Source of the DNA: Parachlamydiaceae bacterium
GTDB lineage: Bacteria; Chlamydiota; Chlamydiia; Chlamydiales; Parachlamydiaceae
Direction: 5' to 3'
Length of the DNA stretch: 64,000 bases
Assembly: GCA_013821265.1 (NCBI GenBank)
Contig: JACDHD010000002.1
Coordinates: forward strand, 23,614 to 87,613
A program made the translations under genes and the position numbers. Positions 41,874 through 52,787 of the stretch are shown in pieces. The notes beneath the pieces were generated by a model that did no database searches, was not told where the DNA came from, and was given only the letters and a program-made list of their open reading frames with translations. Position 1 is the first letter of the stretch, and each line of letters begins with the position of its first letter.

Positions 41874-42461
41874 TTATTCTACAAGGTCGGATGCAGGAGG
41901 GACATAATTAATACGTTCTGCACTATCAGTGGTCATCATGACTCTGCTTTTAATATAAGTTGTAACAAAAATATAAATGACTAAAGACAGAGCTAGGATA
42001 ACAGGAATGACGACGAGACTATAAAAAAAGAAGCTCTTCATAGAAAGTACAGAGGTTTGTTTGAAAGTATACCCTAGCCTTAAATTATGTTCATTAGCTT
42101 GGCGTAATTGTTCAGCAATCTCTTCGGGGGCATGTATCAATGGAAGATTATTATAGGTTCTCAAGGCCATAGAAGCAATAGTTATAGTAAAAAGGGGGGC
42201 TACAATAAAAAGCACTATTTTTAGGCAAGCAGGAAGAAAGTTTTTTCCTGCTCTATTAAGAAGAGCGATAACGGGTTCAAGAATAACAGAATAAGCTCTA
42301 CAATTAGGGCAACTATTTTGTTTTTCAATCCATTCATTGACACATGAATGATGAAAGATGTGGCCACATCTTAATCGGAGGCAATCATTGGACGCATTCG
42401 GTGCATATGTGTCTAGGCAAATACCACACGTGTCTTGATTAAAACGTATTGCAGATAACAT
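41874..42461 (-). CDS. RING-H2 finger membrane protein, paralog 2
   Basis: A 195-residue paralog of the protein at 38283. The RING-H2 ligands have identical spacing: C12, C15, C32, H34, H37, C40, C51, C54, with NEWI after the sixth ligand. Two hydrophobic regions follow, from LKIVLFIVAPLFTITIASMA and from YSLVVIPVILALSLVIYIFV. Shared linker motifs such as NDCLRL, YNNLPL and MKSFFFYSLVV show duplication of the full gene. The pair lie 3 kb apart in the same orientation, with unrelated genes between. Probable membrane-anchored ubiquitin-ligase-like effector; activity is inferred from the finger. Confidence 0.85.
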   Translation of the reverse strand: MLSAIRFNQDTCGICLDTYAPNASNDCLRLRCGHIFHHSCVNEWIEKQNSCPNCRAYSVILEPVIALLNRAGKNFLPACLKIVLFIVAPLFTITIASMALRTYNNLPLIHAPEEIAEQLRQANEHNLRLGYTFKQTSVLSMKSFFFYSLVVIPVILALSLVIYIFVTTYIKSRVMMTTDSAERINYVPPASDLVE

Positions 42462-42549
42462 CAGAAACTCCTACTAGACTTAAATATTAAGACATTTTAT
42501 TGTTTTAGTAAATTGGTTTAATAAAATTTACGATGTATTTTATTGGTAT

Positions 42550-42973
42550 CACTTGTCCAACTGTCCAAATTTTGTCCCAAGGTTTGTCCAATTGAAACAA
42601 TTGCATAAGTCCGAAACAACACGTTAAAGTGTACTGCTCTCCTAAATCGCGGCAGCGATGATATTGTAGCAGCCCCGCATGAAATGAAAGGCCGGGAGGC
42701 CTGCAATGGAATGTGGGGAACATCAAATATCCAAACACATAACCGCGGTAGCGGTGACAGTAAACTACGAAAACGTTTCTAACGCTGCTGCCGCAGCTTC
42801 ATATCTTATCTACACCGTTCCCCACATTCCACTTCAGGCCTCCGGCCTTTTGCTACATGCGGGGCTGCTACAATATCATCGCTGCCGCGATTTAAAGCAG
42901 AGGCTTTTTCCTTTCTTATAAAAGCGATGACTTTTGCAATCGTCTCAATTCGTCCATGTCCCATCCTGTCCAA
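42550..42973. repeat. Nested palindromic element (GGAATGTGGGG / GCAGCGATGATATTG type)
   Basis: Outer ends TGAAACAATTGCATAAGT at 42593-42610 and ACTTTTGCAATCGTCTCA at 42930-42947, then GTCCA at 42968-42972, one base before the stop of the Sel1 gene. Inner arms pair AAATCGCGGCAGCGATGATA near 42644 with TATCATCGCTGCCGCGATTT near 42876. GGCCGGGAGGCC pairs with GGCCTCCGGCC. ATGGAATGTGGGG at 42706 pairs with CCCCACATTCCA near 42820. The centre has GCGGTAGCGGTGACAG. It lies upstream of the RING paralog 2 gene, and no gene was seen inside. Confidence 0.88.
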
Positions 42974-43591
42974 TCATTTGAGTTTGTAGGCATCCATCAT
43001 GACACGTTCAAGCGTTTTAAGTGCATGTGGCTGCCCCTGTTTGACAGCAAGTTCCAAGTAACGAATCGCTTCTTCGTTTGAAGCTGCAACTCCAACTCCT
43101 TGGTAATAACACACGCCTAAATTATATTGCGCGTCACCATTACCTTGATCTGCCGCCAATTTGAAATAACGAAACGCCTCTTCTTCGGACTGAGGAAGCT
43201 CTTTCCCCATCAATAAAAGAACCCCCAGATCATATTGTGCATCGGCAATTCCGGCGTCAGCGGCCAATTGAAAATAGTAAGCAGCCTGCTTTTCACAAGG
43301 GGAAACAGAAAGTCCAAAAATAAAATAACAACCAAGCATATAATAAGCTCGGGGATGCTCCTGTTGAGCTGATAATACAAAATAATGATACGCTGTTTCA
43401 TGAGATTGGGTAACACCCAAGCCTTGATGGAAGCATATCCCCAAATTATATTGCGCTTTTACATGTCCCATGTCAGCAGCTTGTTCTAAAAGAGGTATTG
43501 CTTTTTCATATGAGGGTGTTTCACATTGAAGATAACTTTTCGCTTCGTCGTATAAGGCTTCTGCTGCTTTTTTAGACTTTCTCATCATCAT
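42974..43591 (-). CDS. Sel1-like repeat protein
   Basis: A 205-residue protein made of about four Sel1-like repeats of 36 residues, each with A-x-x-x-LG and a G-x-G-V type turn, such as AQYNLGICFHQGLGVTQS and AQYNLGVCYYQGVGVAAS. Such helical repeats mediate protein-protein contacts; in intracellular bacteria many act on host trafficking. No signal peptide is visible. Three ATGs in a row at the start (MMMRKSKK); the first is used here. Its stop lies at the end of the palindromic element. Confidence 0.88.
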   Translation of the reverse strand: MMMRKSKKAAEALYDEAKSYLQCETPSYEKAIPLLEQAADMGHVKAQYNLGICFHQGLGVTQSHETAYHYFVLSAQQEHPRAYYMLGCYFIFGLSVSPCEKQAAYYFQLAADAGIADAQYDLGVLLLMGKELPQSEEEAFRYFKLAADQGNGDAQYNLGVCYYQGVGVAASNEEAIRYLELAVKQGQPHALKTLERVMMDAYKLK

Positions 43592-43649
43592 TTTGTTGTT
43601 ATAAGTAAATCGTTGTTAAGGCAGTCGATAGTAATTGACAGTCGCTTTT

Positions 43650-44609
43650 TCACGACTGGAGTTTTCGCGTGTGTGCTATTTCTGTGATTTCTTTTATAAA
43701 AATGGGATAAAAAAGGCGATTGGGAACATGTCCAAAGCCTTCCACTAATACAAATTTGGCTCCAGAAATAGATTTGGCGAGGGTTTCCCCATGAATAGGT
43801 TGCAAAATAGGATCTTCAGTTCCATGGATCACGACAGTCGGAACTGTAACGTGAAATGGGACATCCACAATCATCTGAAAGGAGCTTTTGATCGCCTCCA
43901 AATGGTTTGTCAACGATTCAGGATGCCTTAAACGGCGCAAAAATTCAGCATGTAATTCGCGATAACGCTCTTCTTCAAAAGGGGCCACAGAACCATTCAA
44001 GATGGACCAGCATTCAACGCGTTGGTCGAGTTTTTCAGATTCATTTTGAGGAACTTTTTGTAAAAAACGATGCATCCATTTTAAATAATTTTCAGTAGGT
44101 CTTGGTAGTGAAGTCTCATTAGAAGATTGCTTGTCATATGCCAATGAAGAGGGTCTTAAATCGCAAGAGGTTGCTATGAGAGTCAATGAGTGCACACGAT
44201 CGGGAAAATGAACAGCCATGAGCTCAGCCACAGGACCCCCCATTGATAAACCACAAACGTTAGCTGTTTTGATTTTCAGGAAATCAAGCAAACCAATGGC
44301 ATCCTTTGCCATGTCTAGCAAATCATATGGATGTGACGTATAATCGAAGCAAGTTGAGAGACCGGAGTCGCGGTAGTCATAGCGAATAACAAAAAAACCT
44401 TGCTCTGCTAACTGCTCACAAAATTCTTTGGGCCATAAAATCCCCTGACATAACCCTCCCATGGCCAATAAAAGTGCAGGGTTTTCTTTCTCTCCAAACG
44501 TTTCATACCATGTCTCAATCTCATTGGTTTTTGCAATCTGTGCTTGATTTGCCATGAGCGAGTCCCCCATAAAAATTATGAATATAAACAGTTTTTGCAA
44601 AAACTTCAT
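43650..44609 (-). CDS. Alpha/beta hydrolase, probably exported
   Basis: A 319-residue alpha/beta hydrolase. A hydrophobic N-terminus (MKFLQKLFIFIIFMG) suggests a signal peptide. The nucleophile elbow is GLSMGG, the oxyanion region is MGGLCQG, the acid is the Asp in HGTEDPIL, and the base is the His in GFGHV. The layout fits esterases or haloperoxidase/epoxide-hydrolase relatives. Substrate cannot be assigned. Divergent from osmC, sharing a 118-base promoter region. Confidence 0.87.
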   Translation of the reverse strand: MKFLQKLFIFIIFMGDSLMANQAQIAKTNEIETWYETFGEKENPALLLAMGGLCQGILWPKEFCEQLAEQGFFVIRYDYRDSGLSTCFDYTSHPYDLLDMAKDAIGLLDFLKIKTANVCGLSMGGPVAELMAVHFPDRVHSLTLIATSCDLRPSSLAYDKQSSNETSLPRPTENYLKWMHRFLQKVPQNESEKLDQRVECWSILNGSVAPFEEERYRELHAEFLRRLRHPESLTNHLEAIKSSFQMIVDVPFHVTVPTVVIHGTEDPILQPIHGETLAKSISGAKFVLVEGFGHVPNRLFYPIFIKEITEIAHTRKLQS

Positions 44610-44727
44610 GTGGATTCCTTTTTATTACGGCAAGAGGCTCAAGTGTAGCTTTATTTTTCAAAAAAATCTTGCAAAATCTGTTGTGAAACAATAGATTAAC
44701 ATAAAAAAAATTCCAAGGAGAAATAGG

Positions 44728-45150
44728 ATGCAACGTAAAGCTTCAGCGGTTTGGCAAGGTGGCTTAAAAGATGGCAAGGGAACCGTTTCAACAGAAAGTG
44801 GTGTTTTAAAACAAACACAATATTCGTTCTGTACACGCTTTGAAAATGGTCCAGGAACTAATCCTGAGGAACTTCTTGCTGCAGCGCATGCAGGATGCTT
44901 TACTATGGCACTGTCGAATGAACTCGGCAATGCTGGCATGGTTCCCAAAAAACTTGATGCTACAGCAACTATTTCGCTGGAAAAAGTAGCGAATGGATTT
45001 GCTATCACAAAAAGTCACATCGACTTAGTTGCAGAGATACCTGGAGCAGATAAAGCTAAATTTGAAGCCGCTGTTAAGGCTGCTGAAACAGGATGCCCCG
45101 TTTCAAAACTGTTTAAGGCTGAAATTACTGTCTCAGCTAAACTGAAATAG
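44728..45150 (+). CDS. osmC: OsmC family peroxiredoxin
   Basis: A 140-residue OsmC. Both catalytic cysteines are present: the one in AHAGCFTMALS (about residue 57) and the one in ETGCPVSKLF. The Arg-binding N-terminal block is typical. It reduces organic hydroperoxides in the cytoplasm with lipoyl or thiol donors. Strong AAGGAG site before the ATG; terminator at 45156. Confidence 0.93.
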   Translation: MQRKASAVWQGGLKDGKGTVSTESGVLKQTQYSFCTRFENGPGTNPEELLAAAHAGCFTMALSNELGNAGMVPKKLDATATISLEKVANGFAITKSHIDLVAEIPGADKAKFEAAVKAAETGCPVSKLFKAEITVSAKLK

Positions 45151-45155
45151 TTTCT

Positions 45156-45205
45156 AATGAAGGCAATTGCCTTCATTTTTGGAGTGTGCGGCACCTTGGT
45201 GCCGC
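45156..45205 (+). terminator. Terminators after osmC
   Basis: AATGAAGG-CAATTG-CCTTCATT followed by TTT at 45156-45180, then a second hairpin GCGGCACC-TT-GGTGCCGC at 45188-45205. Confidence 0.75.
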
Positions 45206-45380
45206 TTTCATAGGGTTCGGCTTGACGAACCCATCTAAGAATACTTGTATGAAGCTTACATCATAATGAAAAATAACACAGAAGTATGTGTTACAATATT
45301 TATTGAAAAATTTCGTGACCTGAGATATACCTTAAAATTATTCAACACTTCATCAAATTAGTAACAATCAAGAGGTTCAA

Positions 45381-46256
45381 ATGTGTTATCAGCTAATGAA
45401 AAAGTTTTTAGCACTATGCCTTTTATATCTAATCATAAATGTGCCATTGCAGGGAAAAGAGTATTTAATCGTTCGCGATAATAACTATAACCATGGCCTA
45501 TTTAGCTGTTTTACCACTAACATCGGTTTACTAGATCTTTATGATAAAGGAGAATGTGCTGGACTAGAAGTGAATTATAGAAATAAAGGAATTTATTATG
45601 AGCAAAAAAAAGGATTGAATTGGTGGACTTACTATTTCAAACCATTGAAATTGGGAAATACAAAGAACGCGACAAAAAGCATACTTTCATCTCAAGGGCA
45701 TGTTGACTTAGCTTTAAAGACACTTTACGATCTACCTAAGGAGCGCATACACAGTTTAATTAAAAAGTACATCAAGGTTAGAAAGCCAATAAATAAAGAG
45801 ATAAATCGTTTTGTGAAAAATAATTTTGGAGATTCTTTTATTATTGGTGTTCACTATCGGGGGACGGATAAAAATGTTGTAGAAGCACCGCGACTAAAAT
45901 ACGAGCGGTTGTATGAAGCGGTAGTTAAGTTAATTGGAGAAGTAAATCAACCCAATTATCGCATTTTTATTGCAACGGATGAAGCGCAGCTTATCGATTA
46001 CATGAAAGCTCAATTTCCCGATCGCATCGTCTGTTTACCCGCTATTCGTTCTTCAGATGGAAATCCCTTACACTATGCTGCAGATAATAAATATAGAAAG
46101 GGAAAAGAAGCTGTAATGGATTGCTTATTGTTATCAAGATGTCATTATTTAATCAGAACAAGTTCAAATTTAAGTTTGTGCTCAACTTATTTTAATCCTA
46201 ATATTCCTGTTCTCTTATTGAATCCTGGCGTGTTGGATCGTACAGGCTCACCATAG
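45381..46256 (+). CDS. Exported fucosyltransferase-like protein (GT23/O-FucT fold)
   Basis: A 291-residue protein with an N-terminal signal or anchor segment (KKFLALCLLYLIINVPLQG). The block IIGVHYRGTDK is the GDP-binding Arg motif (HxRGTD) of alpha-1,6- and O-fucosyltransferases. FIATDEAQLIDYMKAQF and LIRTSSNLSLCSTYFNP correspond to their later conserved motifs. These enzymes move fucose from GDP-fucose to glycans or proteins. Base composition is AT-rich compared with neighbours. Preceded by AGAGG. Whether it modifies bacterial surface glycans or host proteins cannot be told. Confidence 0.75.
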   Translation: MCYQLMKKFLALCLLYLIINVPLQGKEYLIVRDNNYNHGLFSCFTTNIGLLDLYDKGECAGLEVNYRNKGIYYEQKKGLNWWTYYFKPLKLGNTKNATKSILSSQGHVDLALKTLYDLPKERIHSLIKKYIKVRKPINKEINRFVKNNFGDSFIIGVHYRGTDKNVVEAPRLKYERLYEAVVKLIGEVNQPNYRIFIATDEAQLIDYMKAQFPDRIVCLPAIRSSDGNPLHYAADNKYRKGKEAVMDCLLLSRCHYLIRTSSNLSLCSTYFNPNIPVLLLNPGVLDRTGSP

Positions 46257-46277
46257 TATGGAACTAGACCCTTGTCT

Positions 46278-46299
46278 ACCAGGCCGAGGACGGCCTGGT
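46278..46299. repeat. Hairpin ACCAGGCCG-AGGA-CGGCCTGGT
   Basis: A perfect 9-base-pair stem with a 4-base loop just after the fucosyltransferase-like gene; member of the CAGRCCG hairpin family. Confidence 0.8.
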
Positions 46300-46426
46300 G
46301 AGCACGTGAACATGTACGTTGGATCGTTGAGAGATTCAATTTAGATACAGAATTAAGATCTTATTGTGTAAACTAAGCTTTAAAATAATAAAAATGACAC
46401 TGATAAGATCTTTTTTCTGAGGAAGT

Positions 46427-46732
46427 ATGGATATTCAACGAACTAGTCATCTTGGATTCTATGTAGGTTTAGGGATAGCAATCATACCCGTAACAATTAC
46501 GGCCGTCATCGCGTGTTCTAAAATCATAGTAATTAACATTATTGCAGATATTGTGGTAAGGGTTCTGACTGCTAACATGGTTTCAGTCACCATATATGCT
46601 TCGTTAGTCAAAGTCCCTTTTCTGTGGAACGTGTCGCACGTTTCAGCAATTGCTGGAGGGCTCATCTGCATCGTTTGTGTTATTACAGGCCTGAGTTATC
46701 AACTCTATCAACGCTGTTCAGCGACGCAATAG
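46427..46732 (+). CDS. Small multi-helix membrane protein
   Basis: A 101-residue, very hydrophobic protein with about three membrane helices (GLGIAIIPVTITAVIACSK, a middle IADIVVRVLTANMVSVTIYA, and AIAGGLICIVCVITGLSYQL). GAGGAAG precedes the ATG. Its end overlaps the convergent nagZ gene by 15 bases. It resembles small chlamydial Inc-like proteins in composition, but no family was recognised. Confidence 0.6.
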   Translation: MDIQRTSHLGFYVGLGIAIIPVTITAVIACSKIIVINIIADIVVRVLTANMVSVTIYASLVKVPFLWNVSHVSAIAGGLICIVCVITGLSYQLYQRCSATQ

Positions 46733-48406
46733 TTCTCCCGCAACAGTTTGCGCTTCGATCTCCTGCTCATAGGCCATCAAGACGTTTGAGAAAGCATTGA
46801 AAAAAGGCAATCCATATGGATTGCCAAAGTACGCAACAATGATTTTGTGCTGATATTTTTGTAAAAGTGTTGCGAACTCAATTGCCGCTGTTGTGAGTCC
46901 ATGTACACGAAACTGCTTTAGCTCAGATTCTTGCTTTATCCCACTCAGTAATCTAATCTGCTCAATACGTCGAGGATCGCCTGGATAAACTGCCAGAATC
47001 ACACGTGGATAGCTTTCTAACAAATCAAGAAGATCTTGCTGTTCCTCTCTGTTAGCATGTTCTAAGCTAAAGAAGAACGATCTTAAATTTAGTCGTTGAT
47101 TCAACTGTTCAAAGAGGGTGTTTGTAGAAGAGTTTCCAATTTGAATATAGGGGATCTCTTGTTGAGAAGACAAAGGCACATTCATCTGTTCGTCTTTGCG
47201 TAAAAAAGCAACAGCGCTTTCAAAAAGCTTTCTCTTTAGCTTGTGGGCAGATTGAGGTTGCATTTGTTCCATCGTAGGTGCCTCTACAAGGCAATTTTGG
47301 TGGAGATGCAATCCCTCCTTGATATTCAAAATTTTCAGAAGGCGTTCATCAAGATCTCTTTCTGAAATGATCCCATTCTTAAATGCATCATAGATGGTCT
47401 TGTATGCCTTAGATATATCCTGAGGCATAAGAAGCATGTCACTACCAGCTAAAAAAGCGTTTAAAGTGATTTCTTCTTCGGAGAGATGGTTTGTGAGTGC
47501 TTTCATGCGCAAGGCACCACTCAAAATTAATCCATGAAAGCCCATTTCTTGTTTCAGCAGCTTTGTAACCACACCATAAGATAGACTAGAAGGAAGGTTT
47601 ATACTAGGTTCTATAGCGGGAATCACAAGATGTTCTGTTTGAATGGACCCCACACCTGCTTTAATGGCCTCTCTAAACGGATAGAGCTCAACGCGATTAA
47701 GACGCTCAATTGAGTGCAGGTTTTTAGGTAATCCCAGATGAGGATCTACTGTAATGTCTCCTAAACCAGGAAAATGTTTAGCAGAAGCGATGACTCCGCC
47801 ATCCTGAAGTCCGCGAATCATGGCCACACCCTTTTCAGCTACAATTAAGGGGTTATCTCCAAAGGAACGGATATTAATCGCTGGATTTTCAGATGTCATG
47901 TTGACATCAAGGACAGGGCTTAAATTCATATGAACACCGATCAAACGTGCTTGTCGACCAATCTCTTTGCCTGTCTCGTAGATAAGTTCATCTTCAACAG
48001 CTCCAAGGGTGCTATTTTTAGGAAAGCACATGCCGTCAGTGAGACGCATAGCGAGGCCCCATTCCAAATCTTGCGCAATCAAAATGGGATACTTACTTAA
48101 CTGTTGATAATGATTAGTGAGAGACACTTGCTTTTGGCATGAGCTAGGACCAACATATGCGAGTCCACCAATGTGATACTTGCATAGATAAGTGTCGATT
48201 TCCTGAATGATGTGAGGGTTGCCAATTTCCTTTTCTGCATAGTCTGCATCTACATATGCAGCTATCATAAAAAGTTGGCCGATTTTTTCCTCTATAGACA
48301 TCTCCTGCAATGTTGTTGTTGCCCAAGTGGCGCGAGTCTGTGTAGGGAATGTTACAAAGAGAGCGGCAAGAATAAAAAGAAGAAAGGGTGGTTTGACGTT
48401 TGTCAT
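46718..48406 (-). CDS. nagZ: Beta-N-acetylhexosaminidase, GH3 (NagZ-like)
   Basis: A 562-residue GH3 enzyme with a signal peptide (MTNVKPPFLLFILAALFVTF). The NagZ-type motif KHFPGLGDITVDPH, carrying the flexible-loop Asp and His, is present. So are the substrate-binding RLTDGMCFP and the expected nucleophile Asp in LAGSDMLLMPQD. After about residue 340 there is an extra C-terminal domain not found in the 340-residue cytoplasmic NagZ, as in Bacillus-type secreted enzymes. It removes N-acetylglucosamine from peptidoglycan fragments. This fits turnover of the thin chlamydial peptidoglycan. Confidence 0.88.
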   Translation of the reverse strand: MTNVKPPFLLFILAALFVTFPTQTRATWATTTLQEMSIEEKIGQLFMIAAYVDADYAEKEIGNPHIIQEIDTYLCKYHIGGLAYVGPSSCQKQVSLTNHYQQLSKYPILIAQDLEWGLAMRLTDGMCFPKNSTLGAVEDELIYETGKEIGRQARLIGVHMNLSPVLDVNMTSENPAINIRSFGDNPLIVAEKGVAMIRGLQDGGVIASAKHFPGLGDITVDPHLGLPKNLHSIERLNRVELYPFREAIKAGVGSIQTEHLVIPAIEPSINLPSSLSYGVVTKLLKQEMGFHGLILSGALRMKALTNHLSEEEITLNAFLAGSDMLLMPQDISKAYKTIYDAFKNGIISERDLDERLLKILNIKEGLHLHQNCLVEAPTMEQMQPQSAHKLKRKLFESAVAFLRKDEQMNVPLSSQQEIPYIQIGNSSTNTLFEQLNQRLNLRSFFFSLEHANREEQQDLLDLLESYPRVILAVYPGDPRRIEQIRLLSGIKQESELKQFRVHGLTTAAIEFATLLQKYQHKIIVAYFGNPYGLPFFNAFSNVLMAYEQEIEAQTVAGELLRR

Positions 48407-48513
48407 GCAATTACTCTAGAGGAGAAAGAGGATTTTTTGAAAGAAAGTAAATTATTTTTGACACAATATAAACCTTTCTTTACAAGCGGACTGAATATCT
48501 CTTGGAGGCAAAA

Positions 48514-50019
<1,506 letters not shown>

Positions 50020-50032
50020 GCAATTCAATCCC

Positions 50033-50058
50033 AAGTGCTGCGGTTCGCCGCAGCACTT
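50033..50058 (+). terminator. TTCG-loop hairpin after the collagen-like gene
   Basis: AAGTGCTGCGG-TTCG-CCGCAGCACTT: a perfect 11-base-pair stem with a stable tetraloop, 13 bases after the stop codon. No T-run follows. Confidence 0.75.
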
Positions 50059-50164
50059 CAATAAATACATTCCAACCTCTCAAGATAAACAAACAGGTGA
50101 ACAAGATATTTTATGGTTTTTATATGCTTGCAGATAAGAAAATTTTGGCCTTAAAACCATTGTC

Positions 50165-50310
50165 CTTTCTTTGCGCCTTTGCGCCTTTGCGTCTTTGCGT
50201 TCTTTGCGTTAAAATCTTTTGTTGAAATGATGGTATGAAAGGTTTTAGCTTTATTTAGAAACTTTTTCAACGCAAAGACGCAAAGGCGCAAAGAGAGGTC
50301 TAAAAGCTAA
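50165..50310. repeat. Palindromic repeat, GCGCCTTTGCGTCTTTGCGTT type
   Basis: Left arm TTTGCGCCTTTGCGCCTTTG through TCTTTGCGTT at about 50168-50212; right arm CAACGCAAAGACGCAAAGGC and GCAAAGAGA at about 50269-50302. The loop is similar to the second copy at 56855-56985. The gap between the collagen-like gene and phoH (50020-50538) contains this and the hairpin at 50033; the rest is AT-rich with no gene recognised. Confidence 0.85.
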
Positions 50311-50538
50311 TGATAAAAAATCCATTTTAATGATCTACAATCAGTTGAGAACAATACTTTTATCCAGATCGTCTTGCCGCCAAAAGCTATATGCTTATCT
50401 TGTTCTTTTTTTTAACTGATATTGCTTTGACCAATGGCTATTTTTATGACTATCCGAATATCCCCTACAAACATCCATGAAAATGTTTTTGACGAGTTGT
50501 TTGTAGGGAATTACAAGAAAATACGAGTGTCTATGTTG

Positions 50539-51861
50539 CTAGAGTACATCGGCAGCAATCGCTGCTAATTCAGACCTCTCTGTTTTTTCCAGGAAGATAT
50601 GGCCAAAAATCTTTTGGTCGCTAAATTTGCCTACAACATAGCTAAGACCATTTGAATCTTGATCCAAATAAGGATTGTCGATCTGTGTAGGATCACCAGT
50701 GAGAATAACCTTTGTATCTTCTCCTGCACGAGAAATAATCGTTTTAATTTCATGTGGAGTCAGATTTTGCGCTTCGTCTATGATGATGTACATTTTAGGC
50801 AAAGAGCGTCCTCTAATATATGTCACAGCCTCCATTTCAACTTTACGACTCTCCATGACCCAACGCATTGTTTCATTTTGTTCGGAACTGGAAGAAGATT
50901 CACATAAAAATTCCAGATTGTCGTAAATAGGCTGCATCCAATTGAAGAGCTTTTCCTCTTTAGTGCCAGGTAAATAACCGATGTCACGTCCAAGAGGAAT
51001 AATGGGGCGGCTAATGAGAATACGCGAGTAAATATTTTCATCAAAAACTTTACGCATCCCACACGCTAGTGCCAGCAAGGTTTTTCCCGTTCCTGCTTGT
51101 CCGATGAGCGTAATGAGTTTAATATCATCGCGTAGAAGCATGTCTACAGCACATCGTTGCTCCACATTTCGAGGTTTGATGCCCCACAGTGACGTGACTT
51201 TAAGAAGTGGTTCCACTTGCTGTTTTTGTAGATTATACTTTCCAACTGCTGAAGAATGCTCTGGTGAGGTCATTATCACGTATTCGTTTGCGTGGAAGTT
51301 GTCGTTTGCTAATGGCAGCGCGCCATCTTTGTAAAAGAGATCGATTTCATGCTTCCCTAATTCAATTCGTCTAAAACCCTTGTATAATGAACGGTAAGAG
51401 GTTTTTAGATTTTCGTAATCTTGAGCCTGCAGACCAATCGCTTCTGCTTTGATGCGTGCAGCAAAGTCTTTTGAGACAAAAACAACCTTCTCACCTTGTT
51501 CAAACAACAAATAGGCTGCCATAATAATTTTATTGTCGTTAATGCTTAAGGATAAGTTAGAGCTGTAGTTAGTTTTTATCTCCAGCTGAATACGCAAGAC
51601 GGTTTCATTGGGAAGCGTGACACCAGTGTGAAGGGTGCCTGAACCTATTTTAGTAAGGGAGTCTAAGTAACGAAAGACTGCGCGCGCATTTTTTCCTAAA
51701 TCGCTAGGAAGGCGTTTCATTTTATCGAGTTCCTCTAAGACTGTGACAGGGATAACCACATTGTGTTTGGGAAACTTAACAATTGCTTCTGGATCATGTA
51801 ATAGAACGTTAGTGTCGAGAATGAATGTTTTCGTTACTGATGCTGTTTTTGCTTTGGTCAA
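50539..51861 (-). CDS. PhoH-like ATPase with N-terminal PIN domain
   Basis: A 440-residue protein. Residues 1-140 form a PIN ribonuclease domain (KTFILDTNVLLHDPEAIVKF, then VTVLEELDKMK, acidic NKIIMAAYLL). The PhoH ATPase part has Walker A LIGQAGTGKTLLALA, Walker B YIIIDEAQNLTPHE and TGDPTQIDNPYLD. This domain order is the YlaK/PhoH2 type, linked to RNA unwinding and cutting. The TTG at 51861 follows AGGAGGG; the frame is open further upstream without support. Followed divergently by the SWIM protein gene, an order I recall from Chlamydia. Confidence 0.92.
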   Translation of the reverse strand: MTKAKTASVTKTFILDTNVLLHDPEAIVKFPKHNVVIPVTVLEELDKMKRLPSDLGKNARAVFRYLDSLTKIGSGTLHTGVTLPNETVLRIQLEIKTNYSSNLSLSINDNKIIMAAYLLFEQGEKVVFVSKDFAARIKAEAIGLQAQDYENLKTSYRSLYKGFRRIELGKHEIDLFYKDGALPLANDNFHANEYVIMTSPEHSSAVGKYNLQKQQVEPLLKVTSLWGIKPRNVEQRCAVDMLLRDDIKLITLIGQAGTGKTLLALACGMRKVFDENIYSRILISRPIIPLGRDIGYLPGTKEEKLFNWMQPIYDNLEFLCESSSSSEQNETMRWVMESRKVEMEAVTYIRGRSLPKMYIIIDEAQNLTPHEIKTIISRAGEDTKVILTGDPTQIDNPYLDQDSNGLSYVVGKFSDQKIFGHIFLEKTERSELAAIAADVL

Positions 51862-52027
51862 GAGGTCCCTCCTAATTAGTAGTGCTAAAATTTTTACGTT
51901 ATCGAGGAGGGGATAAAGGTTCAAGTGCTAAAATTTAGCAGTCGTAATCGGTGGTTGCTAAAATGTTTGACATTAATTCCGTTGCCTGCTATAATTGAGC
52001 TTCATAATCAAGAAAGGAAGGGTTTTT

Positions 52028-52777
52028 ATGAAGATAAATAATAAAGTTTTCAGTATTCCACCTTATATATCTACTTTATGGGTTCATATTACTGCACTCC
52101 ATATGAAAGAAAATATATTAATAGTTAATTTAAATAATGGAAAAGTAATAGAAATTCCTGAGTTACCTGCAAATCTTGTCGAAACAATTTTTAACATGCA
52201 TGCGATGGTATTAGAACAACCAAAGCCGCAAAGTCAAGTGAACCCCTCTTCGCTTTCACAAGCAGCAGCTATTAATCCATTATTAAATCGTCAGCACGCC
52301 GAAACACCTTTCCGATTTGCTCTTGGGCCAATGGAAATGGGAGCAGACATGGGTGCTATAGGAGCGTCAGTCCTTGAGCACAATGCAGCTCAGGGAGATA
52401 TTCCTGAAATCCCTGAAGAAATTTTATCTAAAATTGTAGCGATTACCAAATTGATGGCGCCTCAAGAGATGCAGGACTTTCCGAAGGCTGAAGCGCATTG
52501 TAATTGTGTGCATTGCCAAGTGTCGCGAGCATTTAATCAAGAGACCCCGGAACGTCCTTCTCTACCTATTGCAGAAATTGCAGAGGAAGAAGAAAAGGTG
52601 TCTGAGTTAGATCTCCATTTCCAAGATTGGGAAATTACCGAGACAGGAAAGCAGATGTTTAGTGTCATGAACAAATTAGATAACAACGAAAAGTATCTGG
52701 TTTGCTTGGGGGATACGATCGGATGTACCTGTGGACAAAGCAATTGCGAGCACATTGTCGCTGTCCTAAAGAGTTAG
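52028..52777 (+). CDS. SWIM zinc-finger-like protein, chlamydial
   Basis: A 249-residue protein. The C-terminus has the SWIM-type pattern C-x-C-xn-C-x-H (CTCGQSNCEH, about residues 236-245). A second Cys/His cluster HCNCVHCQ lies in the middle. The N-terminal half contains a beta-rich start (MKINNKVFSIPPYISTLWVH), then an Ala-rich linker. Possible nucleic acid or protein-binding factor. ATG at 52028 follows AAAGGAAGGG. Position between phoH and the SH3 protein gene matches what I recall of chlamydial genomes. Confidence 0.75.
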   Translation: MKINNKVFSIPPYISTLWVHITALHMKENILIVNLNNGKVIEIPELPANLVETIFNMHAMVLEQPKPQSQVNPSSLSQAAAINPLLNRQHAETPFRFALGPMEMGADMGAIGASVLEHNAAQGDIPEIPEEILSKIVAITKLMAPQEMQDFPKAEAHCNCVHCQVSRAFNQETPERPSLPIAEIAEEEEKVSELDLHFQDWEITETGKQMFSVMNKLDNNEKYLVCLGDTIGCTCGQSNCEHIVAVLKS

Positions 52778-52787
52778 TTAGAAACTA

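Noticed and set aside
42706..42921. Small open frame within the palindromic element at 42.7 kb
   Set aside because: It lies wholly inside an inverted repeat and mirrors the other arm; no ribosome site or independent support.
42550..42973. Possible CRISPR or tandem-repeat array
   Set aside because: Repeats are inverted, not regularly spaced direct repeats; there are no spacers and no cas genes nearby.
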